Position numbers and translations under genes: made by a program
Assembly: GCF_020172665.1 (NCBI RefSeq)
Contig: NZ_CP083985.1
Location: 3,800,711 to 3,864,710 of the forward strand
From: [Mycobacterium] zoologicum
GTDB taxonomy: Bacteria; Actinomycetota; Actinomycetes; Mycobacteriales; Mycobacteriaceae
Length of the DNA: 64,000 bases
Direction of reading: 5' to 3'
The notes under the pieces: model-generated
Told to the model about the DNA's origin: nothing
What the model saw: only the letters and a program-made list of their open reading frames with translations
The model's database searches: none
In this document: piece by piece, positions 7,444 to 16,401 of the stretch
Numbering within the stretch: position 1 is the stretch's first letter
Layout: each line of letters begins with the position of its first letter

Positions 7444-9164
7444 CGGCTCTGCTCTCGGTGCTGCTGCATTGCGGCCCGGATCCGCTCGGTCTCCCCCGGC
7501 GTCCAGCCGGACGGCGGCAGCACCGCCACCCAGCCGTCCAGAACGGCGTTCGAGTAGTTGTGACCGTGCCCGGCCGGCATCGACTCACCGTGCGCCAAGT
7601 CGGCACTGACCTGCCAGAACGTCACCATCGGATACCAGCGCATGGACGCGGTGCGGTCCTCACCGGGTGGCTCGGTCAGCCAGGCCGGCCGGGCGAACAG
7701 CAACTCCGGCGACCACCACACCACCGGGTCGGAGGCGTGCTGCAGGAACAGCACCCGGGTTCCGGCCCACGGCGGCGCGGCGATGCGGGCGATCTCGGCA
7801 GGCTCGGTTCCCTGGGCGAATCGCACCGTGCGTCCGTTGTCGTAGCGCGGTCGCACCTCGGGGGTCCCCGGGTCACGCCGAGCCACCAGCGCTTGCCACA
7901 GTGAGCTGGCATGGGGCGGACCCACCCACAGCACCGCCTCGAATCCCTGTTCGGCGATGTCGGGCAGCCAGTCGAACGCGGCCTGACCGGCCATCGCACC
8001 CAGGCTCTCGCCGTAGAGCACCAGCTTGGGGCGATGATCCGGTGACAACTCCCGCCAGCGGGCACCGATGGTGTCGATCAGCATCCGCCCGGATTCCGCC
8101 GATTTCTGCCTGTCGGCCAGAAACGAGACCCAGCTCGGCAGGTAGGAGTACTGCACCCCGACCATGGCGGTGTCACCGTTGTAGACCATCTCCAGCGACC
8201 GTGCCGCGACCGGGTTGATCCAGCCGGTTCCGGTGGTCGGGACGATCACCAACACTTGGCGCTCAAAGGCTTTGGTGCGCTCCAGTTCGTCGAGCAGCAG
8301 CTCCATCCGGGCCCGATCGTCACCGGCGCTGTGCAAACCGGCGTACACCCGGATGGGTTCCTTGGCCGGCCGGCCGTTGACCCGTTGCAGTTCTTCGGCA
8401 CGCGGCCCGCCGGCGACAAAGTTGCGTCCCTGGAAGCCAAGAGTGTCCCAGGGCACCAAAGATGCTGTGCTGCCTGATCTTTCCGGCTGCAGTGGTTGCG
8501 ACACCCCGGTCTTGGTGGCAGAGTTCTGCGGCTCGGACAGCGCGTTGGCTCCGATGAAGAACCCGCGGATCAGCACACCGTTGATCAAGGTCACCAGCAG
8601 CACGACCACGATCGCCGTCCCGATGAACAAGGCGACTTCGCTGTGCAGGTGCCAGCGCTGGATCAGCCTGCGGGCCAGCAGCTTGATCGCATCGAACACC
8701 ACCCGCACGGCGGCCACCGACAGAGCCGCCGTCCCGATCGCCACGATCAGGGTCCGTAGGTAGCCCGGCGTCTCGGGACCGTCGACACCCAGCAGTTCCG
8801 AGACCTGCCGTTGCCAGCCGGCGGCCGGGATCAGCATCAGCAGGCACGCGGCCGGTGAGACCACCACGACGGCCGCCTTCAGCGCGAACAGCACCCGGGA
8901 CGACGGCGGCCACCAGCGGGCGCCGTGCAGCACGAAACGGTCCAGCGCCGCACCGACTCCCACGCCCAGGCCGTAGCCGAAAGCCGCGTTGAGCCCGCCG
9001 ATCAGGCCCTGGAACAACCAGTCCCGCGGCAGCAGCGACGGGGTCAGCGACAGGCAGAAGAGCAGTGCCCCGAAGGCCACCCCGACGAATTTCAGCCGCA
9101 GCAGGCCCCACGCCCACACCAGCAGCGGATGTCTCCCACTGGGTGCGACGGCGGTGGTCCCCAT
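7440..9164 (-). CDS. membrane-anchored alpha/beta-hydrolase (Abhydrolase_9 type)
   Basis: About 574 residues from ATG 9164, 10 nt after the purL stop. Seen: an N-terminal membrane half with about four to five hydrophobic segments (WGLLRLKFVGVAFGALLF; AAFGYGLGVGVGAALD; a VVVVSPAACLLMLIPA stretch; VALFIGTAIVVVLLVTLING), then a cytosolic or periplasmic hydrolase domain with nucleophile GESLG (in VLYGESLGAMAG), possible acid SDPVVWW and a late GHGHNY histidine. This matches the two-part family of membrane alpha/beta-hydrolases represented by Rv1069c in M. tuberculosis. Substrate unknown, probably lipid esters. Reading frame remains open far upstream inside purL, but that part lacks the family sequence and is only overlap. 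Confidence 0.88.
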   Translation of the reverse strand: MGTTAVAPSGRHPLLVWAWGLLRLKFVGVAFGALLFCLSLTPSLLPRDWLFQGLIGGLNAAFGYGLGVGVGAALDRFVLHGARWWPPSSRVLFALKAAVVVVSPAACLLMLIPAAGWQRQVSELLGVDGPETPGYLRTLIVAIGTAALSVAAVRVVFDAIKLLARRLIQRWHLHSEVALFIGTAIVVVLLVTLINGVLIRGFFIGANALSEPQNSATKTGVSQPLQPERSGSTASLVPWDTLGFQGRNFVAGGPRAEELQRVNGRPAKEPIRVYAGLHSAGDDRARMELLLDELERTKAFERQVLVIVPTTGTGWINPVAARSLEMVYNGDTAMVGVQYSYLPSWVSFLADRQKSAESGRMLIDTIGARWRELSPDHRPKLVLYGESLGAMAGQAAFDWLPDIAEQGFEAVLWVGPPHASSLWQALVARRDPGTPEVRPRYDNGRTVRFAQGTEPAEIARIAAPPWAGTRVLFLQHASDPVVWWSPELLFARPAWLTEPPGEDRTASMRWYPMVTFWQVSADLAHGESMPAGHGHNYSNAVLDGWVAVLPPSGWTPGETERIRAAMQQHREQSR

Positions 9165-9174
9165 GCCGGTCCGG

Positions 9175-11469
9175 CTATCCGAACAGCCCCGGCAGCACCG
9201 ACTCGGAGGTGGCGCGCAGCTCTGCCAGCGAGATGGAGAACCGGCCCTGCACCTCCACCTCTTGCGAGGCCTGGTCCACCACGCCGATGCGCTCGACGGG
9301 CAGTCCGCGCGCCTCGCACATGGACCGGAATCGACTCTCCTCGGTGCGCGGCACCGCGACCACCACCCGGCCCGCCGACTCGGAGAACAGCCAGACGAAC
9401 GGGTCGGCCGCTTCGGGCAGCAGTATGCGGCAACCTGTTTCGCCCGCAAGGGCCGATTCGATCACGGCCTGGATCAGACCGCCTTCGCTCAGGTCGTGGG
9501 CCGCGGAGACCAGGCCGTCCCGCGAGGCCGAACGCAGCACCTCGGCGAGCAGTTGCTCGCGCGCCAGGTCGACCATGGGCGGAAGGCCGCCGAGGTGATT
9601 GCCGGTCACCTGCGCCCAGATGGAGCCGTCGAACTCGTCGCGGGTGTCGCCCAGCAGCATCAGCGTCTCGCCCGGCTCGACGCCGAACGCGGTGGGCAGT
9701 CGCCGTTTCACGTCGTCGATCACGCCGAGCACCCCGACCACCGGGGTCGGGTGGATCGGTGTGGCGCCGGTCTGGTTGTAGAAGCTGACGTTGCCGCCGG
9801 TCACCGGAATCCCCAGTGCCGCACAGCCGTCCGCCAAACCACGAACCGCCTCGGCGAATTGCCACATCACCCCGGGGTCTTCCGGCGAGCCGAAGTTCAG
9901 GCAGTTGGTGACGGCGACGGGCGTGGCGCCGGTGACCGCCACATTGCGGTACGCCTCGGCCAGTGCCAGCTGCGCGCCGGTGTAGGGGTCCAGTTTGGTG
10001 TAGCGGCCCGAGGCGTCGGTGGAGACGGCAATACCGCGCCCGGATGCCTCGTCGATGCGCAGCATCCCGCCGTCGGCGTGCTCGGCGAGCACGGTGTTGC
10101 CCCGCACGTAGCGGTCGTACTGCTCGGTGATGAACGCCCGGCTGCACAGGTGCGGGCTGCCCAGCATCGCGAGCACGGTCGCGCGCAGTTCGTCGTCGGT
10201 GGTCGGCCGCGGCAGCTTGTCGCTGCGGTCGGCGTTGAGCGCGTCCTGGGTGTCCGGGCGCACGACGGACCGCTGGTAGATCGGACCTTCGTGGGCCACG
10301 GTGCGCGGCGGCACGTCGACGACGGTCTGACCGTGCCAGGTGATCTGCAGCCGGTCGCCATCGGTGACCTCGCCGATCACGGTGGCCAGCACATCCCATT
10401 TGCGGCACACCGCCATGAATGCGTCGACGTTCTCCGGGGCCACGACGGCGCACATGCGCTCCTGCGATTCGCTGGAGAGCACCTCGGCCGGGGTCATACC
10501 CTCGGCCCGCAATGGCACCTGCTCCAGTCGAATCGCCATACCGCCGTCGCCCGCAGACGCCAATTCGGATGTGGCGCAGGACAGTCCGGCGCCGCCCAAG
10601 TCCTGGATGCCGACCACCAGCTTGGCGGCGTAGAGCTCCAGGCAGCACTCGATGAGCACCTTCTCGGTGAACGGGTCGCCGACCTGCACCGCCGGCAGTT
10701 TCTTTCGCCCGGCGCCGGATTCGTCCCCGCCGAAGGTCTCCGACGCCAGCACCGACACCCCGCCGATGCCGTCCAGGCCGGTGCGCGCCCCGAACAGGAT
10801 GATCTTGTTGCCGGTACCGGAGGCGAACGCCAGGTGCAGGTCTTCTTTCTTGAGCACGCCAACGCACAACGCATTCACCAGCGGGTTGCCCGCGTAGCAC
10901 TCGTCGAAGATGGTCTCGCCGCCGATGTTGGGCAGGCCCAGCGAGTTTCCGTAGCCGCCGATGCCGCGCACCACCCCGTCGACCACCCGGCGGGTGTCGG
11001 GGGCGTCGGCCGCGCCGAAGCGCAGCTGGTCCATCACCGCGACCGGGCGGGCGCCCATCGCCATGATGTCGCGCACGATGCCACCCACGCCGGTGGCCGC
11101 ACCCTGGTAGGGCTCGACGTAGGACGGGTGGTTGTGGGATTCGACCTTGAAGGTGACCGCCCAGCCGTCACCGATGTCGACCACACCGGCGTTCTCGCCG
11201 ATACCGGCCAGCATCGATGCCCGCATCTCTTCGGTGGTTGTCTCACCGAAGTAGCGCAGGTGCACCTTGGAGGACTTGTAGGAGCAGTGCTCGCTCCACA
11301 TCACCGAGTACATGGCCAGCTCGGCGTCGGTGGGGCGGCGGCCCAGGATGTCGCGGATGCGCTGGTACTCGTCGTCCTTGAGACCCAACTCGGCGAACGG
11401 TTGCGGGTGATCAGGCGTTGCAGCGGCGTGCTCGACGGTGTCCAGCGCGGTCGGGGGCGTCACGGGCAC
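9175..11469 (-). CDS. purL: phosphoribosylformylglycinamidine synthase, PurL subunit
   Basis: Synthetase subunit (764 residues) of the PurL-PurQ-PurS complex, which converts FGAR to FGAM with ATP and glutamine-derived ammonia. Seen: an N-terminal linker ([15 protein letters not shown]), the conserved [10 protein letters not shown] segment, [25 protein letters not shown] and the C-terminal AHDLSEGG stretch, all diagnostic of small-type PurL. The length is that of the Gram-positive form that needs separate PurQ and PurS, both encoded at 14670-15580. It is followed within 10 nt by the membrane hydrolase, so it probably heads a purL-hydrolase-SCP-purF transcript. Confidence 0.98.
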   Translation of the reverse strand: MPVTPPTALDTVEHAAATPDHPQPFAELGLKDDEYQRIRDILGRRPTDAELAMYSVMWSEHCSYKSSKVHLRYFGETTTEEMRASMLAGIGENAGVVDIGDGWAVTFKVESHNHPSYVEPYQGAATGVGGIVRDIMAMGARPVAVMDQLRFGAADAPDTRRVVDGVVRGIGGYGNSLGLPNIGGETIFDECYAGNPLVNALCVGVLKKEDLHLAFASGTGNKIILFGARTGLDGIGGVSVLASETFGGDESGAGRKKLPAVQVGDPFTEKVLIECCLELYAAKLVVGIQDLGGAGLSCATSELASAGDGGMAIRLEQVPLRAEGMTPAEVLSSESQERMCAVVAPENVDAFMAVCRKWDVLATVIGEVTDGDRLQITWHGQTVVDVPPRTVAHEGPIYQRSVVRPDTQDALNADRSDKLPRPTTDDELRATVLAMLGSPHLCSRAFITEQYDRYVRGNTVLAEHADGGMLRIDEASGRGIAVSTDASGRYTKLDPYTGAQLALAEAYRNVAVTGATPVAVTNCLNFGSPEDPGVMWQFAEAVRGLADGCAALGIPVTGGNVSFYNQTGATPIHPTPVVGVLGVIDDVKRRLPTAFGVEPGETLMLLGDTRDEFDGSIWAQVTGNHLGGLPPMVDLAREQLLAEVLRSASRDGLVSAAHDLSEGGLIQAVIESALAGETGCRILLPEAADPFVWLFSESAGRVVVAVPRTEESRFRSMCEARGLPVERIGVVDQASQEVEVQGRFSISLAELRATSESVLPGLFG

Positions 11470-11487
11470 AGTCTATGGCACCCGAAT

Positions 11488-11528
11488 TCGGCGCGATTGT
11501 CGTCGCTGGGCGCAGACAATCGCGCCGA
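11488..11528. repeat. hairpin repeat copy 1 (TCGGCGCGAT family)
   Basis: Perfect 14-bp inverted repeat TCGGCGCGATTGTC / GACAATCGCGCCGA with a 13-nt loop. It sits between the aminopeptidase stop and the purL start, beginning 7 bp beyond that stop. The reverse complement of its loop matches the loop core (TGCGC..AGCGACGA) of the copies at 26510-26556 and 27438-27490. It could act as a terminator or transcript-stabilising hairpin for the aminopeptidase gene. Confidence 0.75.
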
Positions 11529-11534
11529 GATCGC

Positions 11535-12803
11535 TCAGTCCGGCGCCAGGAACGCGGTCAGTGCTGCCGCGTAGGCGGCGACGTCGCGCGCACCCATCAG
11601 CTCCCGCGCCGAATGCATGGCCAGCTGCGGGGCGCCGATGTCGACGGTGGGGATTCCGGTGCGCGCCGCGCTCATCGGGCCGATGGTCGACCCGCACGGC
11701 AGGTCGGCACGGTGCTCGTAGCGCTGCAGCGCAACCCCGGCCTGCGCGCAGGCCAGCGCGAACGTAGCGGCGGTGCGCCCGTCGGTGGCGTAGCGCAGGT
11801 TCGGCTGCACCTTGAGCACCGGACCGCCGTTGATCGCGATCTGATGGGCCGGCTCGTGGCGGTCCGGGTAGTTGGGGTGGGTGGCATGCGCCATGTCGGC
11901 CGAGGCCAGCGTGGAGCCGGCCAGCCGGCGCAGGAAGTCCTCCCGGTCCCCACCGGCGGCCAGCGTGATCCGTTCCAGCGCGGTGGCCAGCAGGTCCGAT
12001 CCGGCACCGTGGTCCGAGGTCGACCCGACCTCCTCGTGGTCGAACAGCGCCAGCACCGGCACATACCGGCCGATTCCGGCCGCCAACAGCGCCTCCAGCC
12101 CGGCGTAGCAGCTGGCCTGGTTGTCCAGTCGCGGCGCGCTGACGAGCACCTCCCCGACACCGGTCACCCTCGACGGCGCCAAGTCGTGGGTCATCAGATC
12201 GAAGCCCAGCATGTCGCGGGGCTCCACGCCGGCGCGTTCGGCGACGTAGCCCAGGAAGTCCGGCGAACCGCCGGCACCCCACACCGCGTTGAGGTGGCGT
12301 TGCGGGTCCAGCGCGACGGCTTTGCGGTCGTCGGCGAGGTGGATGGCCAGTTGCGGCACCCGCAGAATCGGTTCGTCGATGCGGACCAGGTGGTGCTTGA
12401 TCCCGGCACCGCTGCGTACGGACAGCCGCCCGCTGATGCCCAGGTCGCGGTCCAGCCAGGAGTTCAGCCAGGCACCGCCGTAGGGCTCCAGCGCTACCAT
12501 CTGCCAACCGGCCGCCTCGCGGGCGGGATGCTGCTTGACGCGCAGGTTCGGGCTGTCGGTGTGCGCGCCGATGATCCGGAACGGCGCCGGATCACCACCG
12601 TGCCGCGAGCTGTCCCAGGCCACCACCGAGCCGGCGCGGACCACGAAGTACCGCCCGGGCGCCTGCGGCCAGCGGTCGGATTCGGCCAGCTCGGTGTAGC
12701 CGGCGGCCGCCAGTCGCTGCGCGACGGTGACGCAGGCGTGAAACGGTGACGGTGAGGCGTCGATGAACTCGCATAACCCGATTGCGGTAGCGGCCATGTC
12801 CAC
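11535..12803 (-). CDS. pepC: M18-family aminopeptidase
   Basis: Zinc aminopeptidase of the aspartyl-aminopeptidase (M18) family, about 422 residues, orthologue of Rv0800 by sequence and position. Seen: [14 protein letters not shown] (first metal His/Asp), [10 protein letters not shown] (catalytic/metal Glu pair), [18 protein letters not shown], and a late CGSTIGPM...[14 protein letters not shown] region with the last metal His. Cytosolic, no signal. It removes N-terminal acidic or neutral residues from peptides; M18 enzymes are usually large dodecamers. The start is GTG 12803 or ATG 12797. It is divergent from the DyP-encapsulin operon with a 45-bp gap, so the two promoters overlap. Confidence 0.95.
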   Translation of the reverse strand: MDMAATAIGLCEFIDASPSPFHACVTVAQRLAAAGYTELAESDRWPQAPGRYFVVRAGSVVAWDSSRHGGDPAPFRIIGAHTDSPNLRVKQHPAREAAGWQMVALEPYGGAWLNSWLDRDLGISGRLSVRSGAGIKHHLVRIDEPILRVPQLAIHLADDRKAVALDPQRHLNAVWGAGGSPDFLGYVAERAGVEPRDMLGFDLMTHDLAPSRVTGVGEVLVSAPRLDNQASCYAGLEALLAAGIGRYVPVLALFDHEEVGSTSDHGAGSDLLATALERITLAAGGDREDFLRRLAGSTLASADMAHATHPNYPDRHEPAHQIAINGGPVLKVQPNLRYATDGRTAATFALACAQAGVALQRYEHRADLPCGSTIGPMSAARTGIPTVDIGAPQLAMHSARELMGARDVAAYAAALTAFLAPD

Positions 12804-12848
12804 CAGTGTTTCCTACCCGAGCCCGACGGGGACGCTAGGGTCAGTATC

Positions 12849-13874
12849 GTGCCGTCCGCTCAGCCTGTGACCGCTCCACTGACCTGCGCGGCCATTTTCC
12901 TGGTCGCAACCATCGATGAGGGCGGCGAGGCAGCCGTGCACGACGCGTTGCCGGAGCTGGCGGGTTTCGCCCGGGCGATCAGTTTCCGCGACTCGACCAA
13001 GCAGCTGTCGCTGGTGACCTCGATCGGCTCGGAGGCCTGGGACAGGTTGTTCAGCGGGCCCCGGCCGGCGCAGCTGCATCCGTTCGTGGAGCTGACCGGG
13101 CCGCGGCACACCGCGCCGGCCACCCCGGGGGATCTGTTGTTCCACATCAAGGGCGAGACCATGGACGTCTGCTTCGAGTTGGCGGGACGCATCGTCAAGG
13201 CGATGGCCGGGTCGATCACCGTGGTCGATGAGGTGCACGGCTTCCGATTCTTCGACAATCGCGACCTGCTCGGCTTTGTCGACGGCACCGAGAACCCGGT
13301 CGGCGACGAAGCGGTGGACGCCACCGCGGTGGGCGATGAGGACCCGGAGTTCGCCGGCGGGTCCTATGTGCATATTCAGAAGTACCTGCACGACATGGCC
13401 GCCTGGGAGGCGCTGGGCGTCACCGAGCAGGAGCGGGTGATCGGGCGCACCAAGGCCGATGACATCGAGTACGACGACGCGGTGAAGCCGGCCAACTCGC
13501 ATGTCGCGTTGAACGTGATCACCGACGAGGACGGCAACGAACTGGACATCGTGCGGCACAACATGCCGTTCGGCACGGTGGGTTCCGGCGAGTCCGGGAC
13601 GTACTACATCGCTTACGCGCGCAGCCCGGAGATCACCGAGCGGATGCTGCGCAACATGTTCTTCGGCGACCCGCCGGGCAACACTGACCGCATCCTGGAT
13701 TTCTCCACCGCGATCACCGGCGGGATGTTCTTCACCCCCACCGCCGACTTCCTCGACGATCCGCCACCGCTGGCGGGATTGGCGGTCCCGGCCCGCACCG
13801 GGCCCGTCGAGTCCGCCGGTGACGGCGTTGACGGCTCACTGAACATCGGCAGCCTGAAAGGAATTTCGCAATGA
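12849..13874 (+). CDS. dyp: DyP-type haem peroxidase, encapsulin cargo
   Basis: Dye-decolourising peroxidase, 341 residues. Seen: the family GxxDG signature as GFVDGTEN (distal Asp), the proximal His region (VKPANSHVAL), and the late GTYYIAYARSPEITERML helix. The C-terminus is a long linker ending in DGSLNIGSLKG. That matches the (L/I)GSLKG targeting peptide by which DyP cargo is loaded into the encapsulin shell; the encapsulin gene overlaps this stop by 4 nt. No Tat signal, so it is cytosolic within the nanocompartment. Known role of the M. tuberculosis pair (Rv0799c/Rv0798c): peroxide handling under oxidative and acid stress. The start is GTG 12849. Confidence 0.97.
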   Translation: MPSAQPVTAPLTCAAIFLVATIDEGGEAAVHDALPELAGFARAISFRDSTKQLSLVTSIGSEAWDRLFSGPRPAQLHPFVELTGPRHTAPATPGDLLFHIKGETMDVCFELAGRIVKAMAGSITVVDEVHGFRFFDNRDLLGFVDGTENPVGDEAVDATAVGDEDPEFAGGSYVHIQKYLHDMAAWEALGVTEQERVIGRTKADDIEYDDAVKPANSHVALNVITDEDGNELDIVRHNMPFGTVGSGESGTYYIAYARSPEITERMLRNMFFGDPPGNTDRILDFSTAITGGMFFTPTADFLDDPPPLAGLAVPARTGPVESAGDGVDGSLNIGSLKGISQ

Positions 13875-14668
13875 ACAACCTGTATCGCGAGCTGGCCCCG
13901 GTCACCGAAGCGGCCTGGGCCGACATCGAGCAGGAGGCGGCCCGGACGTTCAAGCGGCACATAGCCGGCCGTCGCGTGGTCGACGTCAGCGAACCGGCCG
14001 GGCCGACGGCGGCCGCGGTGGGCAACGGCCGGCTGACCGATGTCGGTGCGCCGGCAGACGGCGTGGTCGCACACCTGCGTGACAGCAAACCCCTGGTGCG
14101 CCTGCGTGTTCCGTTCACCCTGTCGCGCGCGGAGATCGACGACGTCGAGCGCGGTTCGCAGGACCCGGACTGGGACCCGGTCAAGGAGGCGGCCAAGAAG
14201 CTGGCGTTCGCCGAGGACCGGATGATCTTCCAGGGTTATCCGGCCGCATCCGTCGACGGTATTCGCGACGCCAGCTCGAATCCCGCGCTGACGCTGCCCG
14301 ACGACCCGCGCGACATCCCAGACGTGATCAGCCAGGCACTCTCGGCGCTGCGGCTGGCCGGGGTGGACGGCCCCTATTCGGTGCTGCTGTCGGCCGACGC
14401 CTACACCAAGGTCTCCGAGACCTCCGACCACGGCTATCCGATCCGCGAGCACCTGCACCGGCTGGTCGACGGCGACATCATCTGGGCGCCGGCGATCGAC
14501 GGCGCATTCGTGCTGACCACCCGGGGCGGGGACTTCGATCTGCAGTTGGGCACCGACGTGTCGATCGGATATACCTCACATGATGCCGACAGCGTGCAGC
14601 TCTACCTGCAGGAGACGCTCACGTTCCTGTGCTACACCGCCGAAGCCGCGGTCGCGCTGAACTGCTGA
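13871..14668 (+). CDS. enc: encapsulin shell protein (family 1, Cfp29-like)
   Basis: 265 residues, the size of T=1 encapsulins with an HK97 fold. Seen: N-terminal MNNLYRELAPVTEAAWADIE, the P-domain/E-loop region RVVDVSEPAGPT, NGRLTD and FQGYPAASVDGI, and the A-domain end YTSHDADSVQLYLQETLTF, matching mycobacterial Cfp29 (Rv0798c). It begins inside the DyP stop codon (ATGA), so shell and cargo are made from one transcript with coupled translation. The product assembles into about 24-nm shells that enclose the peroxidase. It ends 1 nt before the convergent purQ stop. Confidence 0.98.
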   Translation: MNNLYRELAPVTEAAWADIEQEAARTFKRHIAGRRVVDVSEPAGPTAAAVGNGRLTDVGAPADGVVAHLRDSKPLVRLRVPFTLSRAEIDDVERGSQDPDWDPVKEAAKKLAFAEDRMIFQGYPAASVDGIRDASSNPALTLPDDPRDIPDVISQALSALRLAGVDGPYSVLLSADAYTKVSETSDHGYPIREHLHRLVDGDIIWAPAIDGAFVLTTRGGDFDLQLGTDVSIGYTSHDADSVQLYLQETLTFLCYTAEAAVALNC

Positions 14669-14669
14669 C

Positions 14670-15344
14670 TCAGACTGAGAGCACCGCGTCCAGTGCGGAG
14701 TAGAACAGCCCCAGCCCGTCATCGCTGGGCCCGGTCAGCGCCTCGATGGCGTGCTCGGGGTGCGGCATCAGGCCCACCACCCGGCCGTTGGCCGAGCTCA
14801 CCCCGGCGATGTCGCGCATCGAGCCGTTGATGTTGTCGAGGTAGCGGAAGACCACCCGGCCCTCGCCCTCCAGCTCGTCGAGCACCGCTTCGGAGGCCAC
14901 GTAGCGGCCCTCGCCGGATTTCAGCGGCACCAGCAGGTCGGCGTCGACGTCGAACCGGGAGGTCCAGGCCGTGTCGGTGGAGGCCACCCGGAGCCAGACG
15001 TCGCGGCAGACGAAGTGTAGGCCGGCGTTGCGGGTCAGCGCTCCGGGCAGCAGCCCGGCCTCGCACAGCACCTGGAAGCCGTTGCAGATGCCCAGCACCG
15101 GCATGCCCGCACCGGCCGCTTTGATGACCTCGCCCATGACCGGGGCGAACCGGGCGATGGCCCCGCAGCGCAGGTAGTCGCCGTAGGAGAAGCCGCCCGG
15201 TACGACGACGGCGTCGACGCCCTTGAGGTCGGCGTCGGCGTGCCACAGGCTGACGGGTTCGGCTCCGACGAACCGGACCGCGCGGGCGGCGTCGACGTCG
15301 TCAAGCGTGCCGGGAAAGGTGATGACGCCGACCCGGGCGCTCAC
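14670..15344 (-). CDS. purQ: FGAM synthase glutaminase subunit PurQ
   Basis: Class-I glutamine amidotransferase subunit, 224 residues. It supplies ammonia to PurL. Seen: [16 protein letters not shown] at the N-terminus, the oxyanion region [14 protein letters not shown], nucleophile Cys in [13 protein letters not shown], and the His-Glu pair in LMPHPEHA. The start is GTG 15344, which overlaps the purS stop (GTGA). The frame stays open upstream through purS, but that region has no PurQ similarity. The gene is convergent with encapsulin, with 1 nt between stops. Confidence 0.97.
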   Translation of the reverse strand: MSARVGVITFPGTLDDVDAARAVRFVGAEPVSLWHADADLKGVDAVVVPGGFSYGDYLRCGAIARFAPVMGEVIKAAGAGMPVLGICNGFQVLCEAGLLPGALTRNAGLHFVCRDVWLRVASTDTAWTSRFDVDADLLVPLKSGEGRYVASEAVLDELEGEGRVVFRYLDNINGSMRDIAGVSSANGRVVGLMPHPEHAIEALTGPSDDGLGLFYSALDAVLSV

Positions 15345-15580
15345 CGCGTCTCCCGGCTCACGGTGAAGTCCTCGATCACCGTGTTGGCCAGCAGCGATTC
15401 GGCGATCTCGGCGAGCGCGGCATCGTCGATCGAGTCGTCGACCTCGAGCTCGAAGCGCTTGCCCTGCCGCACGTCGGAGACCCCGGCATGCCCGAGCCGG
15501 GAAAGCGCGCCGACGATCGCCTGACCCTGCGGGTCGAGGATCTCGGCTTTGGGCATCACGTGCACAACCACCCGGGCCAC
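15341..15580 (-). CDS. purS: FGAM synthase subunit PurS
   Basis: 79-residue PurS, the small bridging subunit that joins PurQ to PurL and helps form the ammonia channel. Seen: [34 protein letters not shown] and [10 protein letters not shown], matching the family's length and pattern. GTG start with GGGAG about 6 nt upstream. It is the first gene of the purS-purQ unit and is divergent from the MBL-fold gene across an 85-bp gap that must hold both promoters. Confidence 0.96.
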   Translation of the reverse strand: MARVVVHVMPKAEILDPQGQAIVGALSRLGHAGVSDVRQGKRFELEVDDSIDDAALAEIAESLLANTVIEDFTVSRETR

Positions 15581-15665
15581 GCGCGCTCCCTACTGTTGAC
15601 GGGGACTCGGTCGGGTCAACAATACCGATGCCCGCCCGCGGCGCCGGAGCGCACAATCTTTAGGT

Positions 15666-16304
15666 ATGCGACTGACCCACTTCGGCCATTCCTGCCTGCT
15701 CGCCGATTTCGGCGACACCACGGTCCTGTTCGACCCGGGCAACTTCTCGCACGGCTTCGAGGGCATCATCGGGCTGGCGGCCATCCTGATCACCCATCAG
15801 CACCCCGACCACGCCGACGTGGCGCGGCTGCCGGCGCTGATCGAGGCCAATCCGGGTGCGGCGCTCTATGCCGACCCGCAGACCGCCGCCCAGCTGGGTG
15901 CGCCGTGGCAGCCGGTGCACGTCGGGGACGCGTTCTCGGTCGGGTCGCTGCGGGTGCGCGGGGTGGGCGGGGTGCACGCGGTGATCCATCCGGAGATCCC
16001 GGTGATCGACAACATCTCCTACCTGATCGGCGACGACGCGCACCCGGCCCGGCTGATGCACCCCGGCGATGCACTGTTTGTCCCCGGCGAGCCGGTGGAC
16101 GTGCTGGCCACCCCGGCGGCGGCACCGTGGATGAAGATCTCCGAGGCGGTCGACTACCTGCGCGCGGTGGCGCCTCGGGCCGCGGTGCCGATCCACCAAG
16201 GCATCATCGCGCCCGACGCGCGGGGCATCTATCACGGCCGGTTGGCCGAGATGGGCCGCACCGACTTCCAGGTGCTGCCGGCCGAAAGTGACGTCGGGTT
16301 CTAA
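15666..16304 (+). CDS. metallo-beta-lactamase-fold metal-dependent hydrolase
   Basis: 212-residue protein of the UPF0173/UlaG-like MBL type, Rv0786c position. Seen: MRLTHFGHSCLL, a metal motif THQHPDHADV (HxHxDH), GGVHAVIHPEIP, the late Asp in MHPGDALFVPG, and a final IHQGIIAP histidine. These form a binuclear metal site for hydrolysis of a phosphoester or similar bond. Cytosolic, no signal. The family is widespread and its substrate is unknown. Convergent with the FAD dehydrogenase; a hairpin lies between the two stops. Confidence 0.9.
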   Translation: MRLTHFGHSCLLADFGDTTVLFDPGNFSHGFEGIIGLAAILITHQHPDHADVARLPALIEANPGAALYADPQTAAQLGAPWQPVHVGDAFSVGSLRVRGVGGVHAVIHPEIPVIDNISYLIGDDAHPARLMHPGDALFVPGEPVDVLATPAAAPWMKISEAVDYLRAVAPRAAVPIHQGIIAPDARGIYHGRLAEMGRTDFQVLPAESDVGF

Positions 16305-16318
16305 GCCCGCCCCCTGTG

Positions 16319-16380
16319 CGCGAGCGTGCATGTTTGTACCGCGACACGCCGGTCAGGACGTACAGCTGTGCACGCTCGCG
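16319..16380. terminator. large inverted repeat between convergent genes
   Basis: Outer arms CGCGAGCGTGCA (16319-16330) and TGCACGCTCGCG (16369-16380) are perfect complements, with a partly complementary inner part around TGTAC/GTACA. It lies between the stops of the MBL-fold gene and the FAD dehydrogenase. Probably a bidirectional terminator without a T-tract, as is common in mycobacteria. It may also belong to a genome-wide palindromic repeat family; only one copy was noticed here. Confidence 0.6.
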
Positions 16381-16401
16381 GCCGGTGCGGTCGGTCAGAA
16401 C

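Noticed and set aside
8989..11574. An 861-codon plus-strand frame opposite purL
   Set aside because: Long only because GC-rich antisense frames lack stops; purL on the minus strand has all family motifs.
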